Assembly (NCBI GenBank): GCA_947095585.1
Contig: OX352761.1
Span: forward strand, 133,578,277-133,642,276
DNA from: Nephrocerus scutellatus
Taxonomy: Eukaryota > Arthropoda > Insecta > Diptera > Pipunculidae
Length of the DNA stretch: 64,000 bases
Direction: 5' to 3'
Below are positions 47,691-58,165 of the stretch, piece by piece. Made by a program: the position numbers and the translations under genes. The notes beneath the pieces were generated by a model. The model saw only the letters and a list, made by a program, of their open reading frames with translations. It was not told where the DNA came from and ran no database searches. Every line of letters begins with the position of its first letter. The first letter of the stretch is position 1.

Positions 47691-48079
47691 TCCACTGTTA
47701 AGTCACACTTTTTATATAGTGCCTCTTTCGATTTGTTTGGTTTAGTTTAGATTTCAATTTCGTTTATTCAGCTTGGCGTTCTACTTGCAAACTATACCAG
47801 GTTTGTTTTGCGTTTTATTTGCATGGTTTTGTAACGGTCACTGTAACTTTGCTAGTCGTCGGCAATCGCCAGGAAAGTTCTTGTTTAACCAGCAAGATGG
47901 CGAAAAGAGAGAAATTTTTCAAGTTATTTTTGACATTTTGTTTCGTTTTTGGTTTTGGCGTTCTATTTGCAAAGCATTCACCGCGAAACTCTGTTACTTT
48001 AACAGCTTTCCCATGGATTTAGGTTTGGTTATTGTTTGAGCAAATCGAAAGAGGCATAAAAGTGTGACTTAACAGTGGA
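47691..48079. mobile_element. MITE-like element with ~39-bp inverted ends
   Basis: The left end TCCACTGTTAAGTCACACTT..TGCCTCTTTCGATTTG (47691-47735) is mirrored by CAAATCGAAAGAGGCATAAA..GTCACACT-complement up to CAGTGGA (48041-48079), with a 6-bp gap in one arm. The 300-bp centre holds a short frame that is not convincing as a gene. No clear target duplication was seen. Confidence 0.75.
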
Positions 48080-48873
48080 TTTTAAAAGTGCAACATTTAA
48101 CAATCTACTTTTTGAACATGTACCCCTTATACCTTGGATGAGGCATTTTAAAGTCAAAAAAATGCATCTGAAAGGCTTTATATTACAATTCCTTAAACTG
48201 AACAAATGACCGTTTGAAAGTGTTTTTCAAAAAGTGTTATAATTATTATTTCATGTCGGCGTTACAAGAAATGTAAAACGACACAAAAATAATTTAAGTG
48301 CAGTTGCGTGTACCAAAATTATTTGTGTATTGAAGTAGATGTGCTAAATAGCATTTGTCAAAGATTTTAGCTTATACATAAACCAATGTAAAACATAATA
48401 CACAAATACTAGTAATTTTGTTCCAAAAATATACTTCATTTTGACAACCTCAAGACAAGAAACACAAATGTCAAAATTCGGTTTGATTTGAGAAAGAGCG
48501 CATATTCCCTAAAGTCGCCAGTCGAAGTCGAACAAATTACAGATAAAACAAGACGTTTTCTATTTTAATTAAGCCCGTGTGGCGGTCTGTGCTCGTGCCG
48601 TATAACTCGTTTCATTACTTTTCTGTACCAGAAAAATAATATTTTTAAAAAAGTAAAAGCCTATAAAATAAGAGCGCGCCAGAAGTAACATAAAAAACAC
48701 TACTGCTAACAAACAAAACTCTAAACAGAACTTTTTAGGGCTATCCATGTAAACAAAACATATCGAGTAATACGACTTACTACGACATAAGATAATTTGC
48801 ATATTTTCAATTGTAAATAAAAATTCCTGGAACATCGTTGTTGTACTACTTGATTAGCAGTGCGGCACCAGGA

Positions 48874-49890
48874 ATGGCAAAACTTGATGAAAAAATCGGT
48901 TTCATCGGTGGTGGAAATATGGCGTTTGCCATTGGCTCTGGTCTAATTGGACGTGGTATCGTTAAGGCCGGTCAGGTGTACGTGGCTGGGCCGAATCTAG
49001 AGAATCTCACTCGATGGAAAGACGTAGGCTGCGATGTTACCGAGGACAACAATGATGTGCTCGATAAATCGGACATTATCTTTATTTGCGTAAAACCTCA
49101 TATTTTGGAGCCGTGCTCTACGCAGCTATGGAGCGCTCATGTGCCCACGATCAAAGATAAAGACAAGCTATTTGTTTCAGTCTTAGCTGGAGTTAACCTT
49201 AAGACTTTGGAGAAGGTTGGGGTTTATAAAACAATAAAAAAAAATCAATTTTTTTATTTATTATTGCATTTTAAGCGCTTTGCGTTCATGGACGGTTTGA
49301 AAATGATACGAACAATGCCTAACACCTCAATGCAGGTGGGCGAAGGCTGTACCGTTTACACACCCGGCTCATATGTAAAGCAGCAAGATTTGGAGAAGGT
49401 GCATTTAATGTTGAATTCGCTGGGAATTGCTCAGCAGGTTCCAGAGGCAATGATCGATGCGGTCACTGGTGTTACAGGCTGTGGACCAGCATTTTGCTAT
49501 ACAATTATTGAAGCTCTTGCTGATGGTGCCGTAAAGCAGGGTGTTCCACGACAAATGGCACTGCAGTTTGCGGCACAGACCCTTTTGGGAGCTGCAAAGA
49601 CCGTTTTACTTACCGGCAAACATCCAGCTGTGCTGCGAGATGAGGTTTGTAATGGATTTATCTAATTGTTGCCCTTTTAACTCTTTTGTTAAAAATTAAT
49701 TAAGGTTTGCTCACCTGGAGGAGCCACTATTTGCGGAGTGTACGAACTCGAAAAGGGAAATTTGAGGTAATATATTCGACATTATTGTATTTTACTCAAA
49801 AGCAATGTAACAATTTTTTCTTACAGAGCTACAATTATTAATGCCGTGGAGAAATCGTCGCTGCGTTCAGCTGAATTGGGCAAAAAGTAA
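48874..49890 (+). CDS. P5cr: pyrroline-5-carboxylate reductase
   Basis: The CDS joins 48874-49215, 49276-49644, 49705-49766 and 49827-49890 (278 residues). The enzyme reduces 1-pyrroline-5-carboxylate to proline with NAD(P)H, the last step of proline synthesis. The N-terminal Rossmann motif GFIGGGNMAFAIGSGLIGRG, then KPHIL, MIRTMPNTSMQVGEGC, VTGVTGCGPAFCY and the family signature DEVCSPGGATI are all present in order, and the length matches the family. The start is the ATG of MAKLDEKIGFIGGG; an upstream in-frame TTG is not needed. The first intron is 60 bp, a multiple of three, contains no stop and has a weak donor (GTTGGG), so the unspliced message would add 20 residues that look intronic. 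Flies have two paralogues (P5cr, P5cr-2) and I cannot tell which this is. It is tail to tail with Prp18. Confidence 0.93.
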
Positions 49891-50040
49891 GCGAGGCATT
49901 TACCCAACATCAAGATAACTTTTGATTACCGATTTTAATTATATTGGAAATCTTATAAAATTATTATAAAGAAAATTACTGACATAATTCCAAAATAAGT
50001 TAACTTTTGTTTTTATTATTAAACGCCTCTTGAAATTCAC
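49891..50040. other. convergent 3' intergenic spacer of P5cr and Prp18
   Basis: Only 150 bp separate the two stop codons, so the 3' UTRs probably overlap. The minus strand has AATAAAAAC near 50010-50020, a likely poly(A) signal for Prp18. Confidence 0.5.
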
Positions 50041-51187
50041 TTAATCCCTCTCCTTTTTGCTTACATATTCAACGCATTTTGATGGATCTGTCGGGAAATA
50101 TTCCTGACACTTAGTCATAAGTCTCTTCAAGCCCTGGATGTACTTTCGTTGCGTTTCATCATTCATTACGTGAGCTACGTTTTTGGAGAAAATCTTTTCA
50201 CGGCCCGTACGAGCGTGGATGCCGACCATAGTGACACCGATTGGCCATGGCGCATTGCCGATAGCCATTTCCAAGTACGCATCGCTGGCTGTAATGTAAT
50301 TTCGATTCAACAAATGCTTAGTGATGTCCCTCAGACTATCCAAAATATCCTCTGGAAGTGTATGATGCTTCAATTTTCGAAAGAGTGGCTTTACGTATTC
50401 CTTTGTCTGTGTGTAAATCACCCGACCCATTTTCACTTTGTTTGACATTTTTTCTTGTTTCGAATATGATGCTATCTGGTCGTTCCACAGTTTCAACAGA
50501 AATGTAAGCAGGGTAATTATTACATCCATGTCGTAGTCTTTGTTTCCGCGTCCCATTGTACGTGCCATTGCCTGAATGGACTCCCATGACACCGATTCAT
50601 CCAACTCTGCGTAGTCTGATTGTTTTTCCTCTTTTGCAGTGGGTGCATTTGCGAACATTTCATTAAGATACGCCTGATCTACCTGTTCCATCGCCTCCTG
50701 AAAATCATTACGGAAACCCCGATTTGATTCGGGTTGTGATATTTCGCATTGTCGCAGTCGATGGAAAGCTTCAGCCTCTGATTCGCCAAAAAGCAAGATC
50801 GGTTCTCCACGTTCACGCAGACGACGAATGACCTCTGTGCGTGGCAGGATATTTTTGGCTTCTGTCATCGTATAGGAATTGTCTGAAAAGAGAAGTGATG
50901 GTCACAAGCAATGAATTATCATATACTCCAAGAATACGTACAACTTCCTTCATGTGCATCGTTTACGGCATCTTTACTTTCGAGCGGCCGATATCCAACT
51001 TTCTGAAGAATTTCCTCTGTGTTTTTGGCGTTCAGCTCACCACGCTTGAAGTATTTCTTTTTGTCGTCCTGCAAAATGTTATTTGTATTATACTGCTTCT
51101 TGATAAACTTGAACACAACATTACCACCAAGTTTTTTTCCTCAAGAAGCTTACGTTTCCTTGCAATTTCTGCTCTTAGTATGTCCAT
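50041..51187 (-). CDS. Prp18: pre-mRNA-splicing factor 18
   Basis: The CDS is the complement of 51125-51187, 50942-51068 and 50041-50882 (343 residues, close to the 342 of human PRPF18). Prp18 acts in the spliceosome at the second transesterification step, with Slu7 and U5 snRNP. Exon 1 encodes MDILRAEIARKRKLLEEKNL, as in the family. Exon 2 carries KKYFKRGEL. Exon 3 carries the SFM-type EVIRRLRERGEPILLFGES motif and the C-terminal five-helix Prp18 domain, with the near-invariant loop GNAPWPIGVTMVGIHARTGR and KYIQGLKRLMT. The first intron (51069-51124, GTAATG...TTTTGCAG) is 56 bp. The second donor is uncertain: GTACGT at 50941-50936 gives the stated frame, but a GTATAT about 12 bases further would also keep it. 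Confidence 0.93.
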
Positions 51188-51736
51188 TATATTGTCTTTT
51201 ATGAAAAGAATTAACTTTAACTAGCAAAACGTTTTATATTTTATTGAACGAAAAATTATGTACGAAATGGATTTTCATAATAACAAACTACAATTTCGGG
51301 AAGCTAGAAAATAAAAAGTAAAAACAATATTATAATTGTCTTTAAGTTGTCAGAACTCAGCTGGTGTTGTTTATGACTTTTGAAATTTCAGTGCATTTAT
51401 GATATTCGTTCGGTTTACTTTAGAAATATTGGTTTCGTTCAAAAGATAGTTTCAATTGGAGAAAATAGTATTAGAAAACAAGAACATATTCTATTAAAAA
51501 AGAATTCATTGCTCTCATTCTGATTCAAGATCATTTGTGTAAAACAACAAACAGCATTATTTTATATCACATAGCCTCTATTCAAAGAAGTTAAGAAGTA
51601 AAATATCTTAACTATAGTAAATCTTAATCTACCTCATTTTTAACCAAATTGGTGTTCCAAATGGTTAAAAAGTTAAAATTTTGACGTTTCGATAAAAGAA
51701 ATATTTGCTTAATTGCATTATTACTACGTTTATGTG

Positions 51737-51945
51737 CAGGGTTGAAGCCCACTTGAACTAAGCTTCAACACTACATAATCCTGGGTGAAGTTCAGATGAG
51801 CTTGACTGGACTCGACTTAACTCGCTAAGCATATTCGAGTCAAAATATTTCTTTTTATATATCATCCTAACCAAATATCAATCGTTCAACATATTTGTTG
51901 AAATACTCATGTCGAAATTTAATCACAACTTTAACTCAAACCCTG
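51737..51945. repeat. weak inverted-repeat element
   Basis: CAGGGTTGAA at the left and TCAAACCCTG at the right form a short imperfect inverted repeat around AT-rich sequence with many TTCAAC/GTTGA words, similar in composition to 46114-46368. Confidence 0.35.
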
Positions 51946-52516
51946 TATTTATTATTTATGTTTTCATGAATAATTCTATAGACTATAAATTTTCCCTTTA
52001 AAAATCGTGCAATGTGCACATAGGTAAATTTGTTTGGAAAATAAAAGTTCATTTATTGAAAAAAAAAATGCGAAATTACAAAATAAAAGTAGTAATAGTA
52101 TTTTTACATCATATTATATACTAATAATAAAAAATAATGTAAAAATGTAGTCAGTGAGATAAGTTAAATGTTAAAATTCAAATATGCGTTTTTTTGTTCA
52201 TTATCCGAGATAAAATGTATTTCTCATTTCTTTAATCATGAGATCTGTCGACTACTATGAAGCATTCAGTTGAGAAATAAAATTTTTCTCTAGTACTAAA
52301 AAACACAACAGACATTTTTTAATCTGACAGATCTGATTAGAGAAAAAAATTATCGGATTTATAGGATATCTTGGAATTATTGTCACTGTTACCCTCGAAA
52401 GAACAAACGCGACGTAGAACGAAAGAAGAAGAAGAACTTTGTCGAAATAAAATATTTGTAGTAAATTTAGTGTCGAAAATTAAACTTTTTAAATTTTTAT
52501 TCTGTTTTTTAACCAT

Positions 52517-52905
52517 TTGGAACACAGCCATAGAATCACTTATGTGGGCTACTTGAAAGCAATTTCACTGAAACTGATGTCAAAAAAATTTAAAGATAAA
52601 CTTTCTGAAACCAAATGTTTTGGCGTAATTGTTCAAGGACAAGGCCCTTCTAACAATTGTCATTCATGTTATATTGGAGAAAGAAGTAAAACATTAACCC
52701 AACGAATTAAACAACATAAAAGAAATATTGACAATGCTTAAAAACTTAGAGACGGACAACAGACTTGCTATAGATCAGCACTCGCTAAACATTGCCACAT
52801 ACTAAAACATGAAGACAAGAAACATAAACGACTATTCAAAGAAGCTTGTCATATTTGTTTATCCAATAGTCCTATTAACTATAAAGTGGATACCAAAAAA
52901 TAATA
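52517..52905 (+). pseudogene. Penelope-like element GIY-YIG endonuclease fragment
   Basis: The frame gives NCHSCYIGERSKTLTQRIKQ followed by HKRNI, one stop, then SALAKHCHILKHEDKK, RLFKEACHICLSN and NYKVD. The CYIGET..L..RI..H pattern with a following ALAxHC...H...E..HI..N..N...D is the GIY-YIG domain at the C-terminus of Penelope-like elements. The RT part is absent. Confidence 0.75.
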
Positions 52906-53239
52906 CAATAGTTATATTAACCTTATCAAAAATTACACTTAATAGGTTACTTTAGCGAACTTTTCAAAGTATTTTAATTTTTAATTCGGTCAAATATAAC
53001 GAGTTTAATAAATTGTTTAATAAAGTTATTATCTATAATTTCTGAATATTTAGTCAGATAAATCAATTCATTTATCTTTTTTTCTTTGACAATGGTCCAC
53101 AAGACCGAAATATTGCAATAACTTAAAATATAATTTTTTAAATAAAGTCTATAAAAAGCCTACAAAGATTAAATGAAAAAAAAAGTGCGTGTTACCTTTA
53201 CGCGCGGTGTAAGTGAAACTTCTTTGATATTGTGGGGCA

Positions 53240-53345
53240 GAAAACCCCTCAAGGGACCCATAAAAGAACCCAAAAGTCTATCAAAAGACCCACAAAACCG
53301 CAAAAAGAATCATAAAAAAGAACTCTCAAAAGACATCCAAAAGTT
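53240..53345. repeat. minisatellite like that at 47300
   Basis: Purine-rich units such as AAAAGAACCC, CAAAAGTCTAT and CAAAAGACCCA repeat and run directly into the 118-bp array. Confidence 0.65.
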
Positions 53346-53351
53346 CATATC

Positions 53352-53712
53352 GAATTTCATAGAAATCGCTTGAGAAATGTCTTAGTTCCCGAAATTTCAG
53401 TCCCTCATGACCGTATTCCAGAATTTCCATAGGAATAAGTCTTATAGTCACATTTTATTCCTACATACCGATTTTAATACAAATCGTTTGAAAAATGACT
53501 TAGTTCCCGAAATTCCAGACCTTAATGACCATGTCCCAGAATATCCATAGGAACAAGTCTTAAAGTCACATCTTAGTCCTACATACCAAGTTTCATAGAA
53601 ATCGAAATGCATTCGTTCCCGAAATTCAAGGCCCTAAAGATCGTATTCCAGAATTTCCGTAGGAACAAGACTTATTGTCGCATCATAGTCCTACATACCG
53701 AATTTCATGCAT
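53352..53712. repeat. tandem array, ~118-bp unit, three copies
   Basis: Units begin at 53352, 53470 and 53588 with a partial fourth at 53700. Shared words are TTCATAGAAATCG, GTTCCCGAAATT, CCAGAATTTCC, TAGGAACAAG and CCTACATACC. Divergence is moderate. It follows a minisatellite at 53240-53345. Confidence 0.85.
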
Positions 53713-54329
53713 ATAACACACCAAACGGTATTTCTATAAAATTTTCCATAAAGAATCATTTATTTGAAAGGACACAAATATTGAATATAGGCCGCTAGGG
53801 AAATTTTATTTCAATGTAAGCTTTAAAGAAACACTGGGCGTGTATTTTTTATGGCGGAGATACAGAGAAATCAGATTTGCGAGATATCCGATAAGTATTT
53901 TCTCTGTTCAGATCTGTCAAATAAACGAATTATCTGATGTTTTTTTAAGTACCAGAGAAAAGTTTTATTTTTTACCAGAATGCTCCATAGTAGTTACCAT
54001 TCTCATATTAAACAACTTCACTGTCAAAAAATTGTCTGTATATTTTTCAGAATAAAAGAGAAAATTTTTAAAAGAATAAATTTTATTCCTTTTCCAATTT
54101 CACCACATTGAGCCGCTGTATTAAGGAACATACGTTCACTATTCGAGGCGCAGTAATTTGCAACAACTAAACGTCACTGTGCATATTTTTTGTTTGCTAA
54201 CTTTACATTTTGCAATAGCATCAAGTTTCAAGTTGTTTGCTTTTGTTAGTGCCTCCGTTTCAAAATTTGGTTTTATTTTTAATAAAATTTTAATTTGTCA
54301 CTAATAGTTTGATTGCAGTTGCAATTAAG

Positions 54330-55035
54330 ATGCCAAAGAAAATGGGAATCAACTCGAAAGCCTTAGAGGCTCGTGAGCGTAAACAGGCGACTAAAAATGC
54401 CACTTTCGAAAAAGCAATCAAAGAAGCAGAGGATAAGCTGTGGCATGATGACGACAAAACCCTAGCAAAAAAACAACAACGCAAGGAAGAGGAGGATCGT
54501 AAACGTGCCGAGGCAGCCAAGCGCAAAGCTGAAGCGAAAGAACTTCTCCAACAGGAAATGTCATTGATTCGTACCCAAGGCAAGCCATCCATACAGAAGA
54601 TCAATCGTATGCATATTCAAGAGGAGATGGATAAAAAGAATCGCACAATCGAATCGATGAATTCAGCAAAGGCTCCGCCTGCTAAAGTGATTGTTCCAGA
54701 GGCAACAATTGAAGAGAATCTTAACCGAGCTATGGCAGACACCATTATTGCCACAAATGTTGACCAGGCTTTAGCTCTCCTTAGGTAGGCACAATATTAT
54801 ATTTTTTGAATATAAACGAAATCGTTTTTAATTTAATTTAATCACCAGTGTCAACGAGGATAATGCAGACAATCATCCAGAAAAACGAATGAGAGCTGCC
54901 TATAAGGCGTTTGAATCAGCCAACCTGCCCCGCATCAAAGCAGAGAATCCCAACATGCGTTTGTCGCAATGGAAGCAAATGCTCATGAAGGAATGGAACA
55001 AATCGCCAGATAATCCATTTAATCAGCGTGCATAA
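54330..55035 (+). CDS. Ccdc124: CCDC124 homologue (Lso2-type ribosome-associated coiled-coil protein)
   Basis: The CDS joins 54330-54784 and 54849-55035 (213 residues). Yeast Lso2 and human CCDC124 bind idle ribosomes and help them restart after stress; CCDC124 has also been linked to cytokinesis. The start MPKKMGINSKALEARERK, the long charged coiled coil (about residues 10-110, KQQRKEEEDRKRAEAAKRKA) and the C-terminal block with RMRAAYKAFE, NPNMRLSQWKQMLMKEW and SPDNPFNQ are hallmarks of the family. The intron is 64 bp (GTAGGC...CACCAG). A TTTGATTGCAG just before the ATG suggests a further intron in the 5' UTR. Length agrees with the family (223 in human). Confidence 0.92.
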
Positions 55036-55561
55036 GATCATACAATTAAAAAAAATATAACATTTGATGTTATTTTTCTTGTTCTAATTTCATTGTAACT
55101 TAATTTTCTCTGAAGATCCTTCGGCCTCTTATGAGCTCTTCTAATGAGCCTAATGTATATTTTATGTAATATTATAATAATTTTAATTTATCTGTATTAT
55201 GTAAGTCTTAGAAAGACAGTTTTTCAGTTAAAATGATTAGTTTTTTACTAACAATCGCTGGGCAAATAAAAAAGAAAAATTCCGAGGCAATGAAATGCTC
55301 AACAATATATTAAACATTTGGCTGGCTTCTTTGAAATTTGTTATACAGTCAAAGAATGTTCATGCTAATGCGGCGTCGTACTACTTCGTTAGTTGTCTTC
55401 ATATTAAAGAGGAAATAACAGGATCATTTTATTTATTATTTCTTTCTTTTTTTATATACTTATGCTTACGTCTCTCTGTTATTGCGAAGTGAAACCAGAG
55501 CATCAGCGTATGTTAAGCACCTTGACAGCATAACAAAATTAGAAGAAAAACTATAGAGCTA

Positions 55562-55714
55562 GGGTCGAATTATGACATCAGTTATCGAGTGAACGAAATC
55601 CATACGTTTACGAGTGATCGAGTATCTACATTGGGATGATTCGTTATTCGTCGCTCGTTCACGTAAGTGATTATGCCAAATCAACACTCAGTCACGATGT
55701 GGTAATTCGACCCC
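55562..55714. mobile_element. small MITE-like element, 153 bp
   Basis: GGGTCGAATTATGACATC at the left pairs with GATGTGGTAATTCGACCC at the right (16 of 18 positions). The inside is non-coding with further local symmetry (GAGTGATCGAG, CTCGTTCACG). Confidence 0.65.
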
Positions 55715-55924
55715 AGACCACAATTCTGTCTTGTGTCGTCTAAGCGGAACATAAACCCCAAGCATTATTTGAAAAAGTTCTGTTGGAATGGTCATATATT
55801 TGTAAACAGCGAAAGTGTGTACCCCTCTGTAAGGCGTTCATTTGTTCCAAACTTGTGTACAATTCTCATCTCTGGTCAGGTGTAACCGGATACACCTTGC
55901 ATCTAGTTGATAGATAAAGAAATG

Positions 55925-56835
55925 CCTTAAGTTAAGTTAATGGCAGTCGGTAGAAAAGACCAGTAATGGTCCATTGTGATACCCCATGGATTGAGTAAAT
56001 TTTCCCAACTACTCCCAACCATTTGGAACTTCGTATGAAGCGAATACGACACGATCGAGAGCAGTTTGCCGCTGGTAATTTTCCTCCAATAAAGGAAAAG
56101 CGAAATGATCGGGCTAGTCACTTAAAAGTAAGGTTGGCGCGAGGCCAGTAAGGTTAAAAAAAGTAAGTAAAAAACCTTATTACGGAACCCAAAATCAGCC
56201 TCGGATACACTGATGAACGACGACGACCACGGCAACGAAACGTGTTGGTGTGGTGCTCCGAGCGCGGATTGCATCATCGAGAAAGATAGCATCCGCAAAT
56301 CAGAATCAGATCAGATCAGCTGCCCTTCGCAACGAAGAGACCAGAAACAACTACGGTCAAGCGATAGGACTCGCCCTAAATTCAGCGAGAGTAAGTCCTG
56401 AGGCTGAGATGAGATGTAAGGTTCAACAGAATATATAGTGCAGCGGAGGGAGTTGTACGAAGAGTCCCGCTTATACATAAACAAGCTGATCTGTAGACTT
56501 TGCTTAGCTTGGATTTACTGCTTTGTCAATGGCAGTCCATCATACAGGTAGGTCTTACTACCGCTGTAAATAGCCAATGAGTGATATGGAGTTGTAGACC
56601 CCATTTGTTTTAAAAGGGTTTTTTGCATGGCCAGTGTGGCTGTACGAGCTCTTCCTTGTATGTTTGGTTTTATCAGAAAAAGTTTAGCTTGTAACGTTAA
56701 TATAAGAAGGTTCAACATGTGGGATTTCGAATTTCCTAGTGAAGAAGACCAGTTCAGTTCAGTTCAGTTAAGGGGGCTTCCCCTATACCACAACGATATG
56801 ACAAGAGCATTGTGAGCATTTTGTATGAGTTCCTT
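55925..56835 (-). pseudogene. LINE fragments of the 2605-4170 family
   Basis: Two stretches match that copy: 55955-56045 (ATGGTCCATTGTGATACC, CTTCGTATGAAGCG) and 56415-56600 (GCAGCGGAGGGAGTTGTAC, GTAGGTCTTACTACCGCTGT). The sequence between them has degenerated or been replaced. No frame survives. Confidence 0.65.
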
Positions 56836-58165
56836 TAAGTTTGGGTGCTAAATGCGTGCTAAATAGACTTTCTACTCTCATCCGCCTTTTTTTGCATGAA
56901 TCATGATCCTAATGCCTTCCAAAATTATAAAAATTTATGTGTTTGTTATTGTTATTTAAAACAATGATGATTTTTTCCTCTTGCGATTATTAAATTTTTC
57001 AATATTTTTCATGTAACAACTAGTTTACCAACAAAGAAAGAAGAGAAAAAACAAAAATATGTCAAAAGTATCAATTAAATAATAAAATACTAGTCACAAA
57101 ACAAAGTACTAAGAAAGGTACTGCTAAATTCTTTTTACTTATTATCCCCGACATATTCTGGACGGTGTTAGTAATAATTTGTTTTACATTCATCCAATGT
57201 ATATGACATTAATATGTTGGGTATGACGTTTGTGCGCGACAGCAAACAGTTATTTATTTACTTATTTAACCAACTAATAAGTTCAAGTTTAGCCCAGTAT
57301 GTGTTCAAGAGTTATAGGGTGGGAAGTTATGTAGGGTTGAAACGACGCTTCTTCCACTTAAAGCGCTGAGAACATCGGAAGTATTGAAAATAGATTTACT
57401 CGTAATGAAGTCAGGAATTGCCACATAACATATTTTAACTTACAGTGCAATACCCTTTATAGAGGACTTTTTGTATAACAATCAAGCTTGCAAGATAAAT
57501 GCACATCTTGCCCTCTTTTCGTATTCTTAACCAGCAGCATGATAAGGGCGAAAATTTGATATTCAAACAAAAACGTTGGTAAATATTTAATTTAATCGTT
57601 TTTAATTAAAATAAGTAATCTTCCTGCTAGTTTTAATTTATTTGTAGTACATAAAAATATATAAATAAATAAAATTATAAGTTAAAACTATAATTAAAAT
57701 GTTAACTAACAATATTATTAATTAATGAACTATTATTTAAATAAAATATAAATAAATACATTTGCACTTTTAAAAAAAAGTTTTGCTAATGGAAACTAAA
57801 GATGTAATTACTTTTTTCATTCTTTGATTGAGTTTCTTGGAATTTTTTATAAAACAAATTATTTATGCTTAAGAATAGTAATAATGATATATAAATTCTC
57901 GTAAGTATTTTGTTAAACAAATAAAAAAAAACGAATTTAATTTTCACCTTCGACGATTCGAGAGTCTAATGGGAAAATGAGGTGGGAAGTGAACTTTTTT
58001 GTGCACCAATTGTCATTTCCGGTTTTCGAATCAGACTCGCAAAAGTCGCTTTTCTTCAAAAGATGTCCACCAATAACTGTTGCTTTTTACTAACAATACG
58101 CAGAGATACACACGCACACACAATAATAATTTAATGTTAAGGAGAATGACTACAAAATTAACTGC

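Larger units (their letters stand above)
45841..48837. other. intergenic region between cadherin and P5cr
   Basis: Holds the possible MITE at 46114, the minisatellite at 47300 and the MITE at 47691. Otherwise AT-rich with no gene recognised. The P5cr promoter should lie near 48500-48840; no clear TATA or initiator could be assigned. Confidence 0.5.
51188..54329. other. intergenic region between Prp18 and CCDC124 (divergent promoters)
   Basis: The two genes point away from each other, so both promoters lie here, 3.1 kb apart. Between them are the weak inverted repeat, the Penelope-like relic, a minisatellite and the 118-bp array. No promoter motif was assigned. Confidence 0.5.
55036..58165. 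other. intergenic region between CCDC124 and the mucin-like gene
   Basis: Contains the 153-bp MITE and LINE fragments. From about 56840 to 58165 the sequence is very AT-rich and probably includes the 3' UTR of the minus-strand gene. No gene recognised. Confidence 0.5.

Noticed and set aside
47819..48022. 67-codon hydrophobic frame between the inverted repeats
   Set aside because: Short, no family pattern, overlapped by another frame; the surrounding structure is a MITE.
49216..49275. Reading P5CR through as a continuous exon
   Set aside because: The insert is A/T-run-rich, unlike the family, and GT-AG splicing restores the expected protein; kept as a finding about retention.
51069..51190. 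Apparent one-base frameshift in Prp18 exon 1
   Set aside because: A 56-bp GT-AG intron (GTAATG...TTGCAG) explains the frame change and gives the family sequence.
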